A stretch of 64,000 nt of DNA from Nitrospira sp. UBA2083. Its GTDB lineage: Bacteria > Nitrospirota > Nitrospiria > Nitrospirales > Nitrospiraceae. This document shows, one piece after another, positions 1 through 7,617 of this stretch. The position numbers and the translations under genes are program-made. Location of the stretch: positions 23,217 to 87,216 of the forward strand of contig DCZN01000078.1 of NCBI GenBank assembly GCA_002331625.1, written 5' to 3'. Position 1 is the stretch's first letter, and each line of letters begins with the position of its first letter. The notes under the pieces were generated by a model that ran no database searches, was not told the origin of the DNA, and saw nothing but the letters and a program-made list of their open reading frames with translations.

Positions 1-987
1 CGTATAGCCGATGTAGAACAGAGATCCTGCCCCCAATAACCACGGCCGCCATCGGCCTCCGATCAAAATCTGCAGCATGCACAGTCCTACTGCCTGTACG
101 GCAAGGATCATGGTTGTGAGGGCTGATTGAGCAATCACCCACTCCGTTCCGATTAAGCCGAGAGAAACCGGGAGGGTCCCTTGAAACACCATCGCGCCGG
201 TCACGTTGGCGACGGCGAGTCGGTCCTTCTTGCGATACAACCAGAGAAAGCTGTTCGACATCTCCGGTAGCTCAGTGGCGAGAGGTGCAATGAGCAAAGC
301 CAAAATCAGTGGGGACATCGAGAACAGGCCGGCCATTGACTCCGCGGCCATCACAAACAGGTGCGCACCCAGGATCAATCCACCTAAACCCAAGAACGCT
401 TGAAGCGCGATCATCGGGTGCGAGGGGATTGCGGCATGTTTGTCAAAAATGAGCGGATCCAGCTCGCCGGTCTCTTCCCCATCACCAGTGGACGGTGCGA
501 ATTTAAGCTTCATGTAATAGATGTATAAACAGATGAGACCGCCTGCCGCCACGAGGTGGATCAGTCTGGAGGGGACGAAGGCGCAGCCCAATGCAACAAA
601 GTAGCCGATCATGAAAAACGTGAGGTCCGTCAGCACTTCACGGTAGTCCAGATGGAAACGGTCCGTTCGCTTGCCGGCTCGCGCATAGAGCAAGACGAGG
701 ATCGCTAGAATCGGCAACACCAACGTGCTCAGCATAAAGGGAGCCCCGAGGATGGCCCCTAATCCCACTTCGACCTCCTCCATGCTTTCGCCAAAGAAAA
801 TGGCGATAATAGGAATGGAGGTTTCGGGCAACGTCGTGCCGATTGCCGCAAAGATACTTCCAACGGCTCCTTCGGAAATCCCAAGGCGTTTTCCCAACCA
901 TTCGATAGCGTTTGTGAACAGGGCACACCCACCGAGCGTGACAGCGACGGAAACAAGAAAGAGAAGAACATAATACAGAACGGTCAT
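1..987 (-). CDS. Sodium/calcium exchanger family antiporter, partial (3' end off the left edge)
   Basis: The gene runs off the left edge; about 329 codons are visible. It is an inner-membrane antiporter of the Ca2+/cation antiporter (CaCA) superfamily, which exchanges Ca2+ or another cation for Na+ or H+. Both alpha-repeat signatures are readable: GTTLPETS at residues 50-57 followed by GAILGAPFM from 77, and the inverted second repeat APLATELPEMSN near 234-245 followed by VTGAMVFQGTLP near 262. Hydrophobic helices fill the rest, with a charged loop near residues 155-180. The ATG overlaps the larC stop codon (ATGA), so it is probably translated by coupling to larC. The transported ion cannot be told from sequence; the link to nickel-cofactor genes may be only positional. 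Confidence 0.85.
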   Translation of the reverse strand, partial: MTVLYYVLLFLVSVAVTLGGCALFTNAIEWLGKRLGISEGAVGSIFAAIGTTLPETSIPIIAIFFGESMEEVEVGLGAILGAPFMLSTLVLPILAILVLLYARAGKRTDRFHLDYREVLTDLTFFMIGYFVALGCAFVPSRLIHLVAAGGLICLYIYYMKLKFAPSTGDGEETGELDPLIFDKHAAIPSHPMIALQAFLGLGGLILGAHLFVMAAESMAGLFSMSPLILALLIAPLATELPEMSNSFLWLYRKKDRLAVANVTGAMVFQGTLPVSLGLIGTEWVIAQSALTTMILAVQAVGLCMLQILIGGRWRPWLLGAGSLFYIGYT

Positions 988-2201
988 GCCCCGCCTCTCA
1001 GTCGTTTGGTGTTGGGTTGGCCAGCTTTCTGCCGATAGGCCAACATGGCTTCTTCCATGATAGTGTTCAGAGGGCGGCCGGTTCGTTTAGCGATGTTCTT
1101 GCAGTCGATATACTCCGGTGCTGCCTTTTCCCATCCGGCACCGACGGCGGCGACCTTCATACGAATCACCCCTCCTTGAGTTGTGACAGGGACAACGCGA
1201 CGAGGCAGGATCTGTCGAGTGACCTCCTGAACCCGCGCGCCGAGGGTTGAGGTTTCCTGGAACAGGACGTCAAGGACTGCGTCGGTGTGTTCCTTTTTCG
1301 CAAGGCAGCTCAGCAGGACGCCTGGTCGGCTTTTTTTCATCACGACGGGTACCAACGCGACATCGACGGCACCGAGATCAAAGAGTTGCTCCATGATGTG
1401 TTCATAGGTCTGCGGACTGACATCATCGAGATTGGTTTCTATCTGCATGATCTGCTCAATCTGGCGTGTCCCCGGGGTAGAGTCTTCTTGTAGAAACACA
1501 CGCAAGGCATTCGGCCACCCTGCTGGATTACGATCACCGGCTCCATAGCCGACGGCGATGCTTTTCATCATCGGCATGGGGCCGAACTCAGATGCCAACG
1601 TCCGCATCAGGGCCACGCCGGTGGGAGTCGCAAACTCGTACCGCGGGCCGTCTGAATAGATCGGAATCCCTCTGGCCAAAGCCGTGACAGCTGGCCCGGG
1701 GACCGGTAAGAGGCCGTGGGAAGTCCGAATTGAACCGGCTCCCACATTGATGGCTGAAGAGGTGATGCGGGTGGTGTTGAGAAGATAGCAGCCTAGCACC
1801 CCACCGACGACATCGATAAATGAATCCATCACTCCTACTTCGTGAAAGTGGACATCCTTCACAGGGACCTGATGCGCCAGGCTTTCAGCCTCAGCCAGTC
1901 GGTCGAAGACGGCCAGACTCCGTTCCTTGACTGGGCCTGGCAACGTACTTCTCAAAATGATGTTCCGAATACGGGAGAGTGCCAATGGCCGTTGGAACCC
2001 CTGTCGGATGATGACGTCCACCTTGACGGCATGGAGCGCTTCCCGATGAACCTCTCGCTTTCGCAAGGTGAATCCGGAAAGCTTCAAACGTTTGAGGCCG
2101 GCGAGCAAGTCTGACCATGGTAACCCCACACTGACCAACGCGCCCAAGACCATGTCACCGCTGACTCCGGAGAAACAATCAAAATGCAGATGTCGGCCCA
2201 C
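984..2201 (-). CDS. larC: Nickel-pincer cofactor (NPN) metallochaperone LarC
   Basis: LarC (DUF111) inserts nickel in a CTP-dependent reaction into the pyridinium bis-thiocarboxylate mononucleotide made by LarB and LarE, giving the cofactor of lactate racemase and relatives. The N-terminus HFDCFSGVSGDMVLGAL (residues 6-22) is the family hallmark, HFHEVG near residue 122 is typical, and the full length of 405 aa covers both halves. In Lactobacillus larC is split and joined by frameshifting; here it is one continuous frame. The start is GTG, chosen because AAAGGA lies just upstream and no in-frame ATG precedes it. The stop overlaps the antiporter start (ATGA). Upstream, a secreted-protein gene on the other strand separates it from larB-gpsA. 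Confidence 0.93.
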   Translation of the reverse strand: MGRHLHFDCFSGVSGDMVLGALVSVGLPWSDLLAGLKRLKLSGFTLRKREVHREALHAVKVDVIIRQGFQRPLALSRIRNIILRSTLPGPVKERSLAVFDRLAEAESLAHQVPVKDVHFHEVGVMDSFIDVVGGVLGCYLLNTTRITSSAINVGAGSIRTSHGLLPVPGPAVTALARGIPIYSDGPRYEFATPTGVALMRTLASEFGPMPMMKSIAVGYGAGDRNPAGWPNALRVFLQEDSTPGTRQIEQIMQIETNLDDVSPQTYEHIMEQLFDLGAVDVALVPVVMKKSRPGVLLSCLAKKEHTDAVLDVLFQETSTLGARVQEVTRQILPRRVVPVTTQGGVIRMKVAAVGAGWEKAAPEYIDCKNIAKRTGRPLNTIMEEAMLAYRQKAGQPNTKRLRGGA

Positions 2202-2290
2202 GTCGGTCCTTTCATCGGTGCGAAAAACAGCCGCACATCTTACCGAAGGCGTGGACGAACGGCAATCGTTGGTTCATTCTTGACGCTTCG

Positions 2291-2319
2291 TTGACAGGCT
2301 AGAAAGCCTATGTTATCCC
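2291..2319 (+). promoter_or_regulatory. Putative sigma70 promoter for the 2407 gene
   Basis: TTGACA at 2291-2296 and a weak TATCCC at 2314-2319 are 17 bases apart, about 90 bases before the chosen ATG at 2407 and divergent to larC. The -35 box is perfect and the -10 box poor, so this is only a candidate. Confidence 0.4.
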
Positions 2320-2406
2320 CCTTAGAAATACGGTTGGCTTGTGATGACGGGTTTATCCGGCGCAGGTTCCTTCATCACCCATAAACCAAATTCGAGGTCG
2401 GTGACG

Positions 2407-2928
2407 ATGTTCAACGAGCTACGACGGCACGGGCTGTTGATTGTACAACTGGCGATATGCAGTTCCATGATGGCCTTGCTCCCAGTCGACGGTGACGCGA
2501 AGGAGAAGCCTTCTCGTGTTCCGCGGTCCGAGCCGGAGCTCAGAATTGTGGATCTCAACGTCACACCGACGCCGTATGAACTGGGGAACGGGCCTCTGCA
2601 ATTTTCCGTCACGGTCCGGCTTCCACGAGACGTGGATCGAGACGCGATTCTGGAGGTGACCTCGCTCATTAGCTCCCCTTCGAAGACCTCGCTTCGGTTT
2701 CTCACCCACCGACTCCCCCTCCAAGTCCCTTTAGCTGTCGATGGTGAGACTGGGCGATCAAAAGTTTCCGTCGACCTCGCTTGGGATGGCCAGGATCACC
2801 GTAAGCAACCAGCCGGATCGGGCACATATTCCTATGAAGTTCGGACAAAATTACTGGCGAATGGGGAGAAAGGGTTACGTACGCTGATGGTCGCCTGGCC
2901 GAAGCGAGGCACGTTGGAAGTGAAGTAG
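2407..2928 (+). CDS. Conserved hypothetical secreted protein
   Basis: Unrecognised 173-aa protein. A basic N-terminus (MFNELRRHG) is followed by a hydrophobic stretch to about residue 27 and then a polar mature part starting near DAKEKPSR, which fits a Sec signal peptide and periplasmic location. The mature part is rich in beta-strand-like alternation (LRIVDLNVTPTPYEL, QFSVTVRLPRD, SVDLAWDGQD, GTYSYEVRTKLL), suggesting one Ig-like or FlgD-like beta sandwich; the WDG...GTYSYEV pattern resembles FlgD/Fn3-type Ig folds. An in-frame ATG at 2341 exists, but the start at 2407 puts the signal peptide at the N-terminus. It sits on the opposite strand between larC and larB, so it is not part of that pathway by strand. 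Confidence 0.6.
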   Translation: MFNELRRHGLLIVQLAICSSMMALLPVDGDAKEKPSRVPRSEPELRIVDLNVTPTPYELGNGPLQFSVTVRLPRDVDRDAILEVTSLISSPSKTSLRFLTHRLPLQVPLAVDGETGRSKVSVDLAWDGQDHRKQPAGSGTYSYEVRTKLLANGEKGLRTLMVAWPKRGTLEVK

Positions 2929-2989
2929 CGCATGGTCATGGTGAGGAATACGGGCGAGGTGGCAGCGATCAGACATTTCGGGGCGCTTC

Positions 2990-3751
2990 TCACTCGTCGC
3001 GTTTCACCGCCAACAGATTAATCCGATGCGCGAGGCAGGCTGCACCGAATCCATTGTCGATATTCATGACCCCAACGCCGGCAGCGCACGAATTGAGCAT
3101 CGTCAATAACGCGGCCACTCCACTAAAACTTGCCCCATACCCTCGGCTGGTTGGGACTGCGATGACTGGGCAATGAACCAGACCCCCCACGACACTCGGC
3201 AAGACGCCGTCCATACCGGCGACGACGACCACGACCTGCGCCTCAAATAAGCGGTCCTTCTTTCCGAGTAGGCGATGGATCCCTGCGACTCCGACGTCAT
3301 ACAATCGTTCAACCCGGCTCCCCATCACCTCTGCCGTGATCCGGGCTTCCTCCGCTACCGGCACATCCGCTGTGCCGGCGGTGACGACGAGGATATGGCC
3401 CAGCCGCTTCTGTCGCGCCGGATGAATCGCGACGAGGCGAGCGTCAGGATAGTAGCGTGCCCGTCGATCGATGCGGCGAATGGCCCGTGCGACCGTTGGG
3501 TCGGCGCGGGTGGCGAGAAACGGCCCCGCTTTCTTGATGAGGGCTCGCGCAATGGCGATGACCTGTGCCGTGGTTTTCCCCTCACACAAGACGACTTCCG
3601 GAAATCCCTGGCGTAATGATCGATGATGGTCCAGTGAGGCGAACCCAAGATCCTCAAAAGGCAATGATCGCAAGCGCTGGATCGCCTGTCCGACGGTGAC
3701 CTGTCCTTGACGCACCTGCTGCAGGAGTTGTTCGAGCCCTTCCGGATTCAT
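2990..3751 (-). CDS. larB: Nickel-pincer cofactor synthase LarB (NaAD carboxylase/hydrolase)
   Basis: LarB carboxylates the pyridinium ring of nicotinic acid adenine dinucleotide at C5 and hydrolyses the phosphoanhydride, giving pyridinium-3,5-biscarboxylate mononucleotide, the first step of NPN cofactor synthesis. The C-terminal half is the PurE-like (AIR carboxylase) fold: TAGTADVPVAEEA, VAGMDGVLPSVVGGL, VPTSRGYGASFSGVAALL and LNSCAAGVGVMNIDNGFGAA are all family motifs, including the conserved Cys of LNSCA. The family motif LGFASLDHHRSLRQGFPEV is near residue 35. The start at 3751 overlaps the gpsA stop (ATGA) with AAGGGG just upstream; a GTG two codons earlier is possible. LarE, needed for sulfur transfer, is not in the window. 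Confidence 0.93.
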   Translation of the reverse strand: MNPEGLEQLLQQVRQGQVTVGQAIQRLRSLPFEDLGFASLDHHRSLRQGFPEVVLCEGKTTAQVIAIARALIKKAGPFLATRADPTVARAIRRIDRRARYYPDARLVAIHPARQKRLGHILVVTAGTADVPVAEEARITAEVMGSRVERLYDVGVAGIHRLLGKKDRLFEAQVVVVVAGMDGVLPSVVGGLVHCPVIAVPTSRGYGASFSGVAALLTMLNSCAAGVGVMNIDNGFGAACLAHRINLLAVKRDE

Positions 3752-4770
3752 ACCCACCCCTTCTCGGACTTGGCGTCACGTTCCATCAAATCTCTGACGG
3801 CTTTTCTGCATGACTTATGGTCGTACAGCACGGCATTAATCTCGTGAACGATCGGCATGTCCACCTGGTGGCGGCGAGCTAACGTGAGGGTTGCCCGACT
3901 TGTTCGAATGCCTTCTGCGACCGCGTGCATGCCGGCCAAAATCGTCTCCAATGGTTCCCCCCTGCCGAGCCGAGCGCCGACCTCGTGGTTTCGGCTCAGT
4001 GAACCGGTACAGGTCAACACTAAATCGCCGACACCAGATAGTCCGTAGAAGGTGCGAGGGTCAGCCCCCATGGCCATACCCAACCGGACGATCTCCGCCA
4101 ATCCACGGGTTACGAGTGCGGCACGCGCATTGAGCCCAAGCTCCAGCCCGTCGATCACGCCGGCAGCCAGCGCCATGACGTTCTTCAGCGCCCCGCCAAG
4201 TTGCACGCCGATCACGTCGGTGTCGGCGTACACCCGAAGGGTGGGTGTCATCAAGATCTGTTGGAACCGACGAACCAATTGATCGTCGGCTCCGGCTAAA
4301 CAGACGGCCGTGGGCCGACCCGCACTGAGTTCAGATGCGAAGCTTGGCCCGGAGAGCACCATCAAGACACGGTGCAGAGATGACGGCAACTCATCCTCCA
4401 TCACCTGGGTCATTAACTTGGCCGTGTCCTCCTCAATCCCCTTGGTTGCGCACACCACCGGTGTGGAGTCTGGTACGCAGCCCCCGAGTTCATGGAGTAC
4501 GGATCGCGCCGCATGGGACGGCACGGCAAACAGGACAGCCTCACACGAGTCGGTGGCCTCAGTGAGCGAGGACGTTGCGATCAAATTGTGAGGGAGCGTC
4601 ACGCCTTTGAGGAAAACCGGATTTTCATGGGAGGCGTTGATGGCCTGAACTACGGTGTGTTCATACGCCCAGAGATTGACCGCGAAACCCTTCTCGGCCA
4701 GATGTTTGGCCAAGGCCGTACCCCACGCCCCAGCTCCAATAACGCTGATCTTGTTGATTGTGGTCGGCAT
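3748..4770 (-). CDS. gpsA: NAD(P)-dependent glycerol-3-phosphate dehydrogenase
   Basis: Makes sn-glycerol 3-phosphate from dihydroxyacetone phosphate for membrane phospholipid synthesis, in the cytoplasm. 340 aa, the usual length. The Rossmann motif GAGAWGTALAKHLAEKG starts at residue 12; LSGPSFASELSAGRPTA, the catalytic Lys in GGALKNVMALAAG (about residue 192) and NARAALVTRGLAEI are family hallmarks. First gene of a two-gene operon with larB (ATGA overlap), and it has a strong consensus-like promoter 50-80 bases upstream. The gpsA-larB pairing has no obvious metabolic logic. Confidence 0.96.
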   Translation of the reverse strand: MPTTINKISVIGAGAWGTALAKHLAEKGFAVNLWAYEHTVVQAINASHENPVFLKGVTLPHNLIATSSLTEATDSCEAVLFAVPSHAARSVLHELGGCVPDSTPVVCATKGIEEDTAKLMTQVMEDELPSSLHRVLMVLSGPSFASELSAGRPTAVCLAGADDQLVRRFQQILMTPTLRVYADTDVIGVQLGGALKNVMALAAGVIDGLELGLNARAALVTRGLAEIVRLGMAMGADPRTFYGLSGVGDLVLTCTGSLSRNHEVGARLGRGEPLETILAGMHAVAEGIRTSRATLTLARRHQVDMPIVHEINAVLYDHKSCRKAVRDLMERDAKSEKGWV

Positions 4771-4821
4771 AAAGGATTCAGCCTCATGGCGAAACCATCA
4801 TCCACTCATTCAGGACTGCGG

Positions 4822-4852
4822 ATTATATAGGAAGCCCTCGCGTGGCTGTCAA
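4822..4852 (-). promoter_or_regulatory. Strong sigma70-type promoter of gpsA-larB
   Basis: On the minus strand TTGACA (4847-4852) is followed, 17 to 19 bases later, by TATATAAT (4822-4829), ending about 50 bases before the gpsA ATG. Both boxes match the consensus, making this one of the best promoters in the window. Confidence 0.75.
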
Positions 4853-5111
4853 CGAATGGAACGAGAGCGCAACAAGATCAGGCAGTTCTGTCTAAGCGGT
4901 GTTAATCGAGGGCTAACCAGACCATAGGACTGATCGGCAAAGGACGTGGTCGAACACGCTGTCACAAGCCGTATCTGGGTGCCATCAGGTACAACGCTCA
5001 CCACAGTTGCACAGCGCTGGTGATTGCTCATCAGGGATACAAAAACTACAGTGGGAAAACAGGTTTCATTCCTGTAGTCTCGCAATCCTGGGATCTTCCT
5101 GTGGTCTGACT
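4853..5111. other. Intergenic region between gpsA promoter and 5112 gene
   Basis: Together with the promoter this 341-base stretch (4771-5111) separates divergent genes. Besides the gpsA promoter I see no RNA gene, repeat or coding signal. The promoter of the plus-strand gene must lie here but has no clear consensus. Confidence 0.4.
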
Positions 5112-5477
5112 ATGCAAGTCTGTTCTTCTTGTAAACAGTCCCAACCGGAAATTAACCGGTTCTGTATCTACTGTGGTCAGCAGCTTGGTGCGACGGCGGA
5201 TGCGTGTTTGCCCCGCAGGCCCAGTGCTTCTCCGCGGGACGATCTCAACCTGAGTGTTCTCTATGGGATGGTGGTCGTACTGATTCTCGCCCTGCTGTTT
5301 CCTCCATGGGAAACGCCTCCGGATCAGCCGCCGGAGTTCCTGGGCCTGCATTTCATCCTCTCCCCTCCGGCCCCAGAAGCCGTGGTGAGCCGGATGCTCC
5401 TTACGATTGAGCTCGTGACGATCGGGATTGCCGGTATGTATGGCGCATTTCTGTTTCGGAACAAGCCACGCAGGTGA
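5112..5477 (+). CDS. Small zinc-ribbon membrane protein
   Basis: Unrecognised 121-aa protein. The N-terminus has two CxxC knuckles, CSSC and CIYC within residues 4-23, forming a zinc-ribbon of the kind common at the front of bacterial membrane proteins. After a polar linker come two likely membrane helices, LYGMVVVLILALLFPPW (about 54-70) and LLTIELVTIGIAGMYGAFLF (about 95-114), and a basic tail RNKPRR. The ATG at 5112 was chosen because the zinc knuckle follows at once; a longer frame from 5007 lacks coding character. It resembles in plan the protein at 56378. Function unknown. Confidence 0.7.
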   Translation: MQVCSSCKQSQPEINRFCIYCGQQLGATADACLPRRPSASPRDDLNLSVLYGMVVVLILALLFPPWETPPDQPPEFLGLHFILSPPAPEAVVSRMLLTIELVTIGIAGMYGAFLFRNKPRR

Positions 5478-5506
5478 TGACGTTCGCCTGATGACTGTAC
5501 ACCGAA

Positions 5507-6307
5507 TCAGTCCAGGGCTAGTGTCAGGCACTTCGCCGACCCGCCAGATTTCATGAACTCATCAAGTTGAACCGGATGGGTGGCATAGCTCCGTTGCTGG
5601 AGCCAGTCCTGGGTGGTCGGACAGCCGGTCGGGAGGACCACATGTTTTCCGATACAGACCGCATTGCACGCAAACCGTAGCGCTTCATCTTCGGGAACAG
5701 CACATCGGAGTTGGTCTGAGATACGCTCGGCAATCACGGTTTGGCCGTAGGGGTCGAAGGCCGCAGGGAAATAGAGAAGCTCGCCACCGCTTAACGGGCA
5801 GAAGCACGTATCCAGGTGGTAGAAGCGGCCGTCGACGAGCTCAAGTGGAATAATTTCCCGATGAAAACGTTCGCTGAGGATCGGGAACACGCGGATATCA
5901 GACCGCTGACGGTAGCCACCGAACCAGCAGTCGGGAAATCCCAGGAGATCACCGGCTCCCTCAAAGTAGAGTTCGTGATCGACCGTCATGACATGATAGT
6001 CATGTTTTCTAAACCACTCCTCAAAATACGCCTCTTCACGCTGTCGCTCGGAATACCGAAAGCGACTGACGACGGCGGTGTGTCCGACCACGATGCCCGC
6101 ATTGGCCGTGAAGACCAGATCAGGTAAACCGGCGATGGGCGCCATCCGTTCCAGGATGACGCCAAGATCTTTCTCCAGCACGTGGACGAATTGATGCCAC
6201 TGCCGAACCGCCCGTTCGTGGTCGACGCCATTGCTGAGTCGCATCCACGGATTGATCTCGTACTCGATCCCGAAGAAATCAGGCGGGCAGACCAGGAGTC
6301 GGCTCAT
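5507..6307 (-). CDS. ArgZ/AgrE-like arginine dihydrolase (guanidine-modifying enzyme), stand-alone
   Basis: 266-aa beta/alpha-propeller enzyme of the amidinotransferase/dihydrolase superfamily, corresponding to the N-terminal domain of cyanobacterial ArgZ/AgrE, which splits arginine into ornithine, CO2 and two ammonia. The triad-type residues are visible: His in FYHLDTCFCPL (about H164), Glu/Asp in YFEGAGDLL (about 115-122) and the nucleophilic Cys in KSGGSAKCLTL (about C260). The motifs EINPWM (N19) and FTANAG (N69) keep the two Asn that mark dihydrolases of this group, as I recall the ArgZ work. The neighbour 6304-7548, overlapping by four bases, matches the C-terminal domain of ArgZ/AgrE, which strongly supports the call. 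A dimethylarginine hydrolase or deiminase is the alternative. Confidence 0.78.
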   Translation of the reverse strand: MSRLLVCPPDFFGIEYEINPWMRLSNGVDHERAVRQWHQFVHVLEKDLGVILERMAPIAGLPDLVFTANAGIVVGHTAVVSRFRYSERQREEAYFEEWFRKHDYHVMTVDHELYFEGAGDLLGFPDCWFGGYRQRSDIRVFPILSERFHREIIPLELVDGRFYHLDTCFCPLSGGELLYFPAAFDPYGQTVIAERISDQLRCAVPEDEALRFACNAVCIGKHVVLPTGCPTTQDWLQQRSYATHPVQLDEFMKSGGSAKCLTLALD

Positions 6308-7548
6308 GTCGTTCTCCCTAAACGTCTCGCCAGCTCGGATAAAAATGAGGCGGCATCCATCACGAGACCGACCGCCTGAAAGCTGCCTCGATCCGCCAGC
6401 TTCGTCGGCACCGATGGGTTCACATCCACACAGACGGCAGGAATGGTCGCCGGCAGCAGATTACCGGTTGCGATGGAATGGAGGGTCGACGCCACGAGAA
6501 GGACTAGGCCCACGCCGGGAATCAAGGCTCGCATGGCACTCTGTGCCTGGATGGAATCGGTGATGACTCCAGGCAGTGGACCATCGTCACGAATCGTTCC
6601 AGACATCACGACCGGCACTCCTTGCCGGACGCACGCCGCCATGATTCCCTGCTTGATCACTCCTGAGTTGACTGCCGCCTCAATGCTTCCCATCGCGCGA
6701 ATGCGGTTGATGGTCCGCAAGTGGTGCTCGTGACCATGGGGGACCGCGCGTCCGGCTGTGAGACCATAGCCGAGTGAGGTGCCGAAGAGATCGGCTTCCA
6801 TGTCATGCGCTGCCAGCGCATTGCCGCAGAACAAGATATGGATATAGCCCTGTTCGATCAGCCAGGCCAGGGACTCTCGCCCTCCGGCATGAATGATGGC
6901 GGGTCCGCCGGCCAACAAGATTTGTGACTCAGCCCGTCCCTGTCGATGATGCTCACGCAATTGACGCATCCGAGTCGCGATATCGTCGATGACATGACCA
7001 TGAGGTCGCTCGGCCGACACCTGGGACTCCATGAACCCGAAGACGTCCCGTTCCTGCGGACGCTGGAGCGGAATCACGCGGACGCCGTTACGACCCACAA
7101 CGACCTGATCCCCGCGATGCACGTCACCCATCGGCACAGCCCGAGCGATGGAGTGTGCCGCATTGATGACGATCGCCAGGTCCATCTCGATGCGATCGAC
7201 GTCCATCCATTGACCATCGAGTCGGATCTGTGTGGGGAGATGCGTCGTGGCATAAAAGTCGTCGGGTAAGACTCCGTCGGCTGGTGAGGGGGTGGTACGG
7301 CAGTCCGTCTCACGTTCAATCGAAGCGCCGTGCGGTTGAATCGCGTTCAGGATATCGTCTAACAGCGTTTTCGAGGTGGTCTGAATGACAATGCGGGCGC
7401 TGGAGGGTTGCTCCCGTGTTTTTCCGATGGACACATGCTCAAGATCAAAGGTTCCCCCCATCATCACGATACGGTCCAGCACCTTGGCCAGCATGAGAGA
7501 ATCGATAATGTGTCCTTGAAGGACAACCGTTTCCTGGTAGTGAGTCAT
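6304..7548 (-). CDS. Ornithine cyclodeaminase of the LOR/SDH (TIGR00300) type
   Basis: 414-aa protein of the TIGR00300 family, the archaeal-type ornithine cyclodeaminase that also forms the C-terminal domain of cyanobacterial ArgZ/AgrE. It converts ornithine to proline and ammonia with NAD+. The N-terminus TVVLQGHIIDSLMLAKVLD is the LOR/SDH conserved domain, ILLAGGPAIIHAGG (about 224-237) is the dinucleotide-binding glycine loop, and FCGNALAAHDMEADLFG and MGSIEAAVNSGVIKQG are conserved family motifs. ATG at 7548 was chosen because the family begins close to this point; an upstream in-frame ATG adds 11 unrelated residues. It is the first gene of the pair; its stop overlaps the dihydrolase start. 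Together they form an arginine-to-proline route. Confidence 0.85.
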   Translation of the reverse strand: MTHYQETVVLQGHIIDSLMLAKVLDRIVMMGGTFDLEHVSIGKTREQPSSARIVIQTTSKTLLDDILNAIQPHGASIERETDCRTTPSPADGVLPDDFYATTHLPTQIRLDGQWMDVDRIEMDLAIVINAAHSIARAVPMGDVHRGDQVVVGRNGVRVIPLQRPQERDVFGFMESQVSAERPHGHVIDDIATRMRQLREHHRQGRAESQILLAGGPAIIHAGGRESLAWLIEQGYIHILFCGNALAAHDMEADLFGTSLGYGLTAGRAVPHGHEHHLRTINRIRAMGSIEAAVNSGVIKQGIMAACVRQGVPVVMSGTIRDDGPLPGVITDSIQAQSAMRALIPGVGLVLLVASTLHSIATGNLLPATIPAVCVDVNPSVPTKLADRGSFQAVGLVMDAASFLSELARRLGRTT

Positions 7549-7617
7549 CGTCTTATTCCGCACGTCTTTGCATTGTATCACCCGATTTCGTATGCGAAAG
7601 GAAATGAGACTTCAAGA

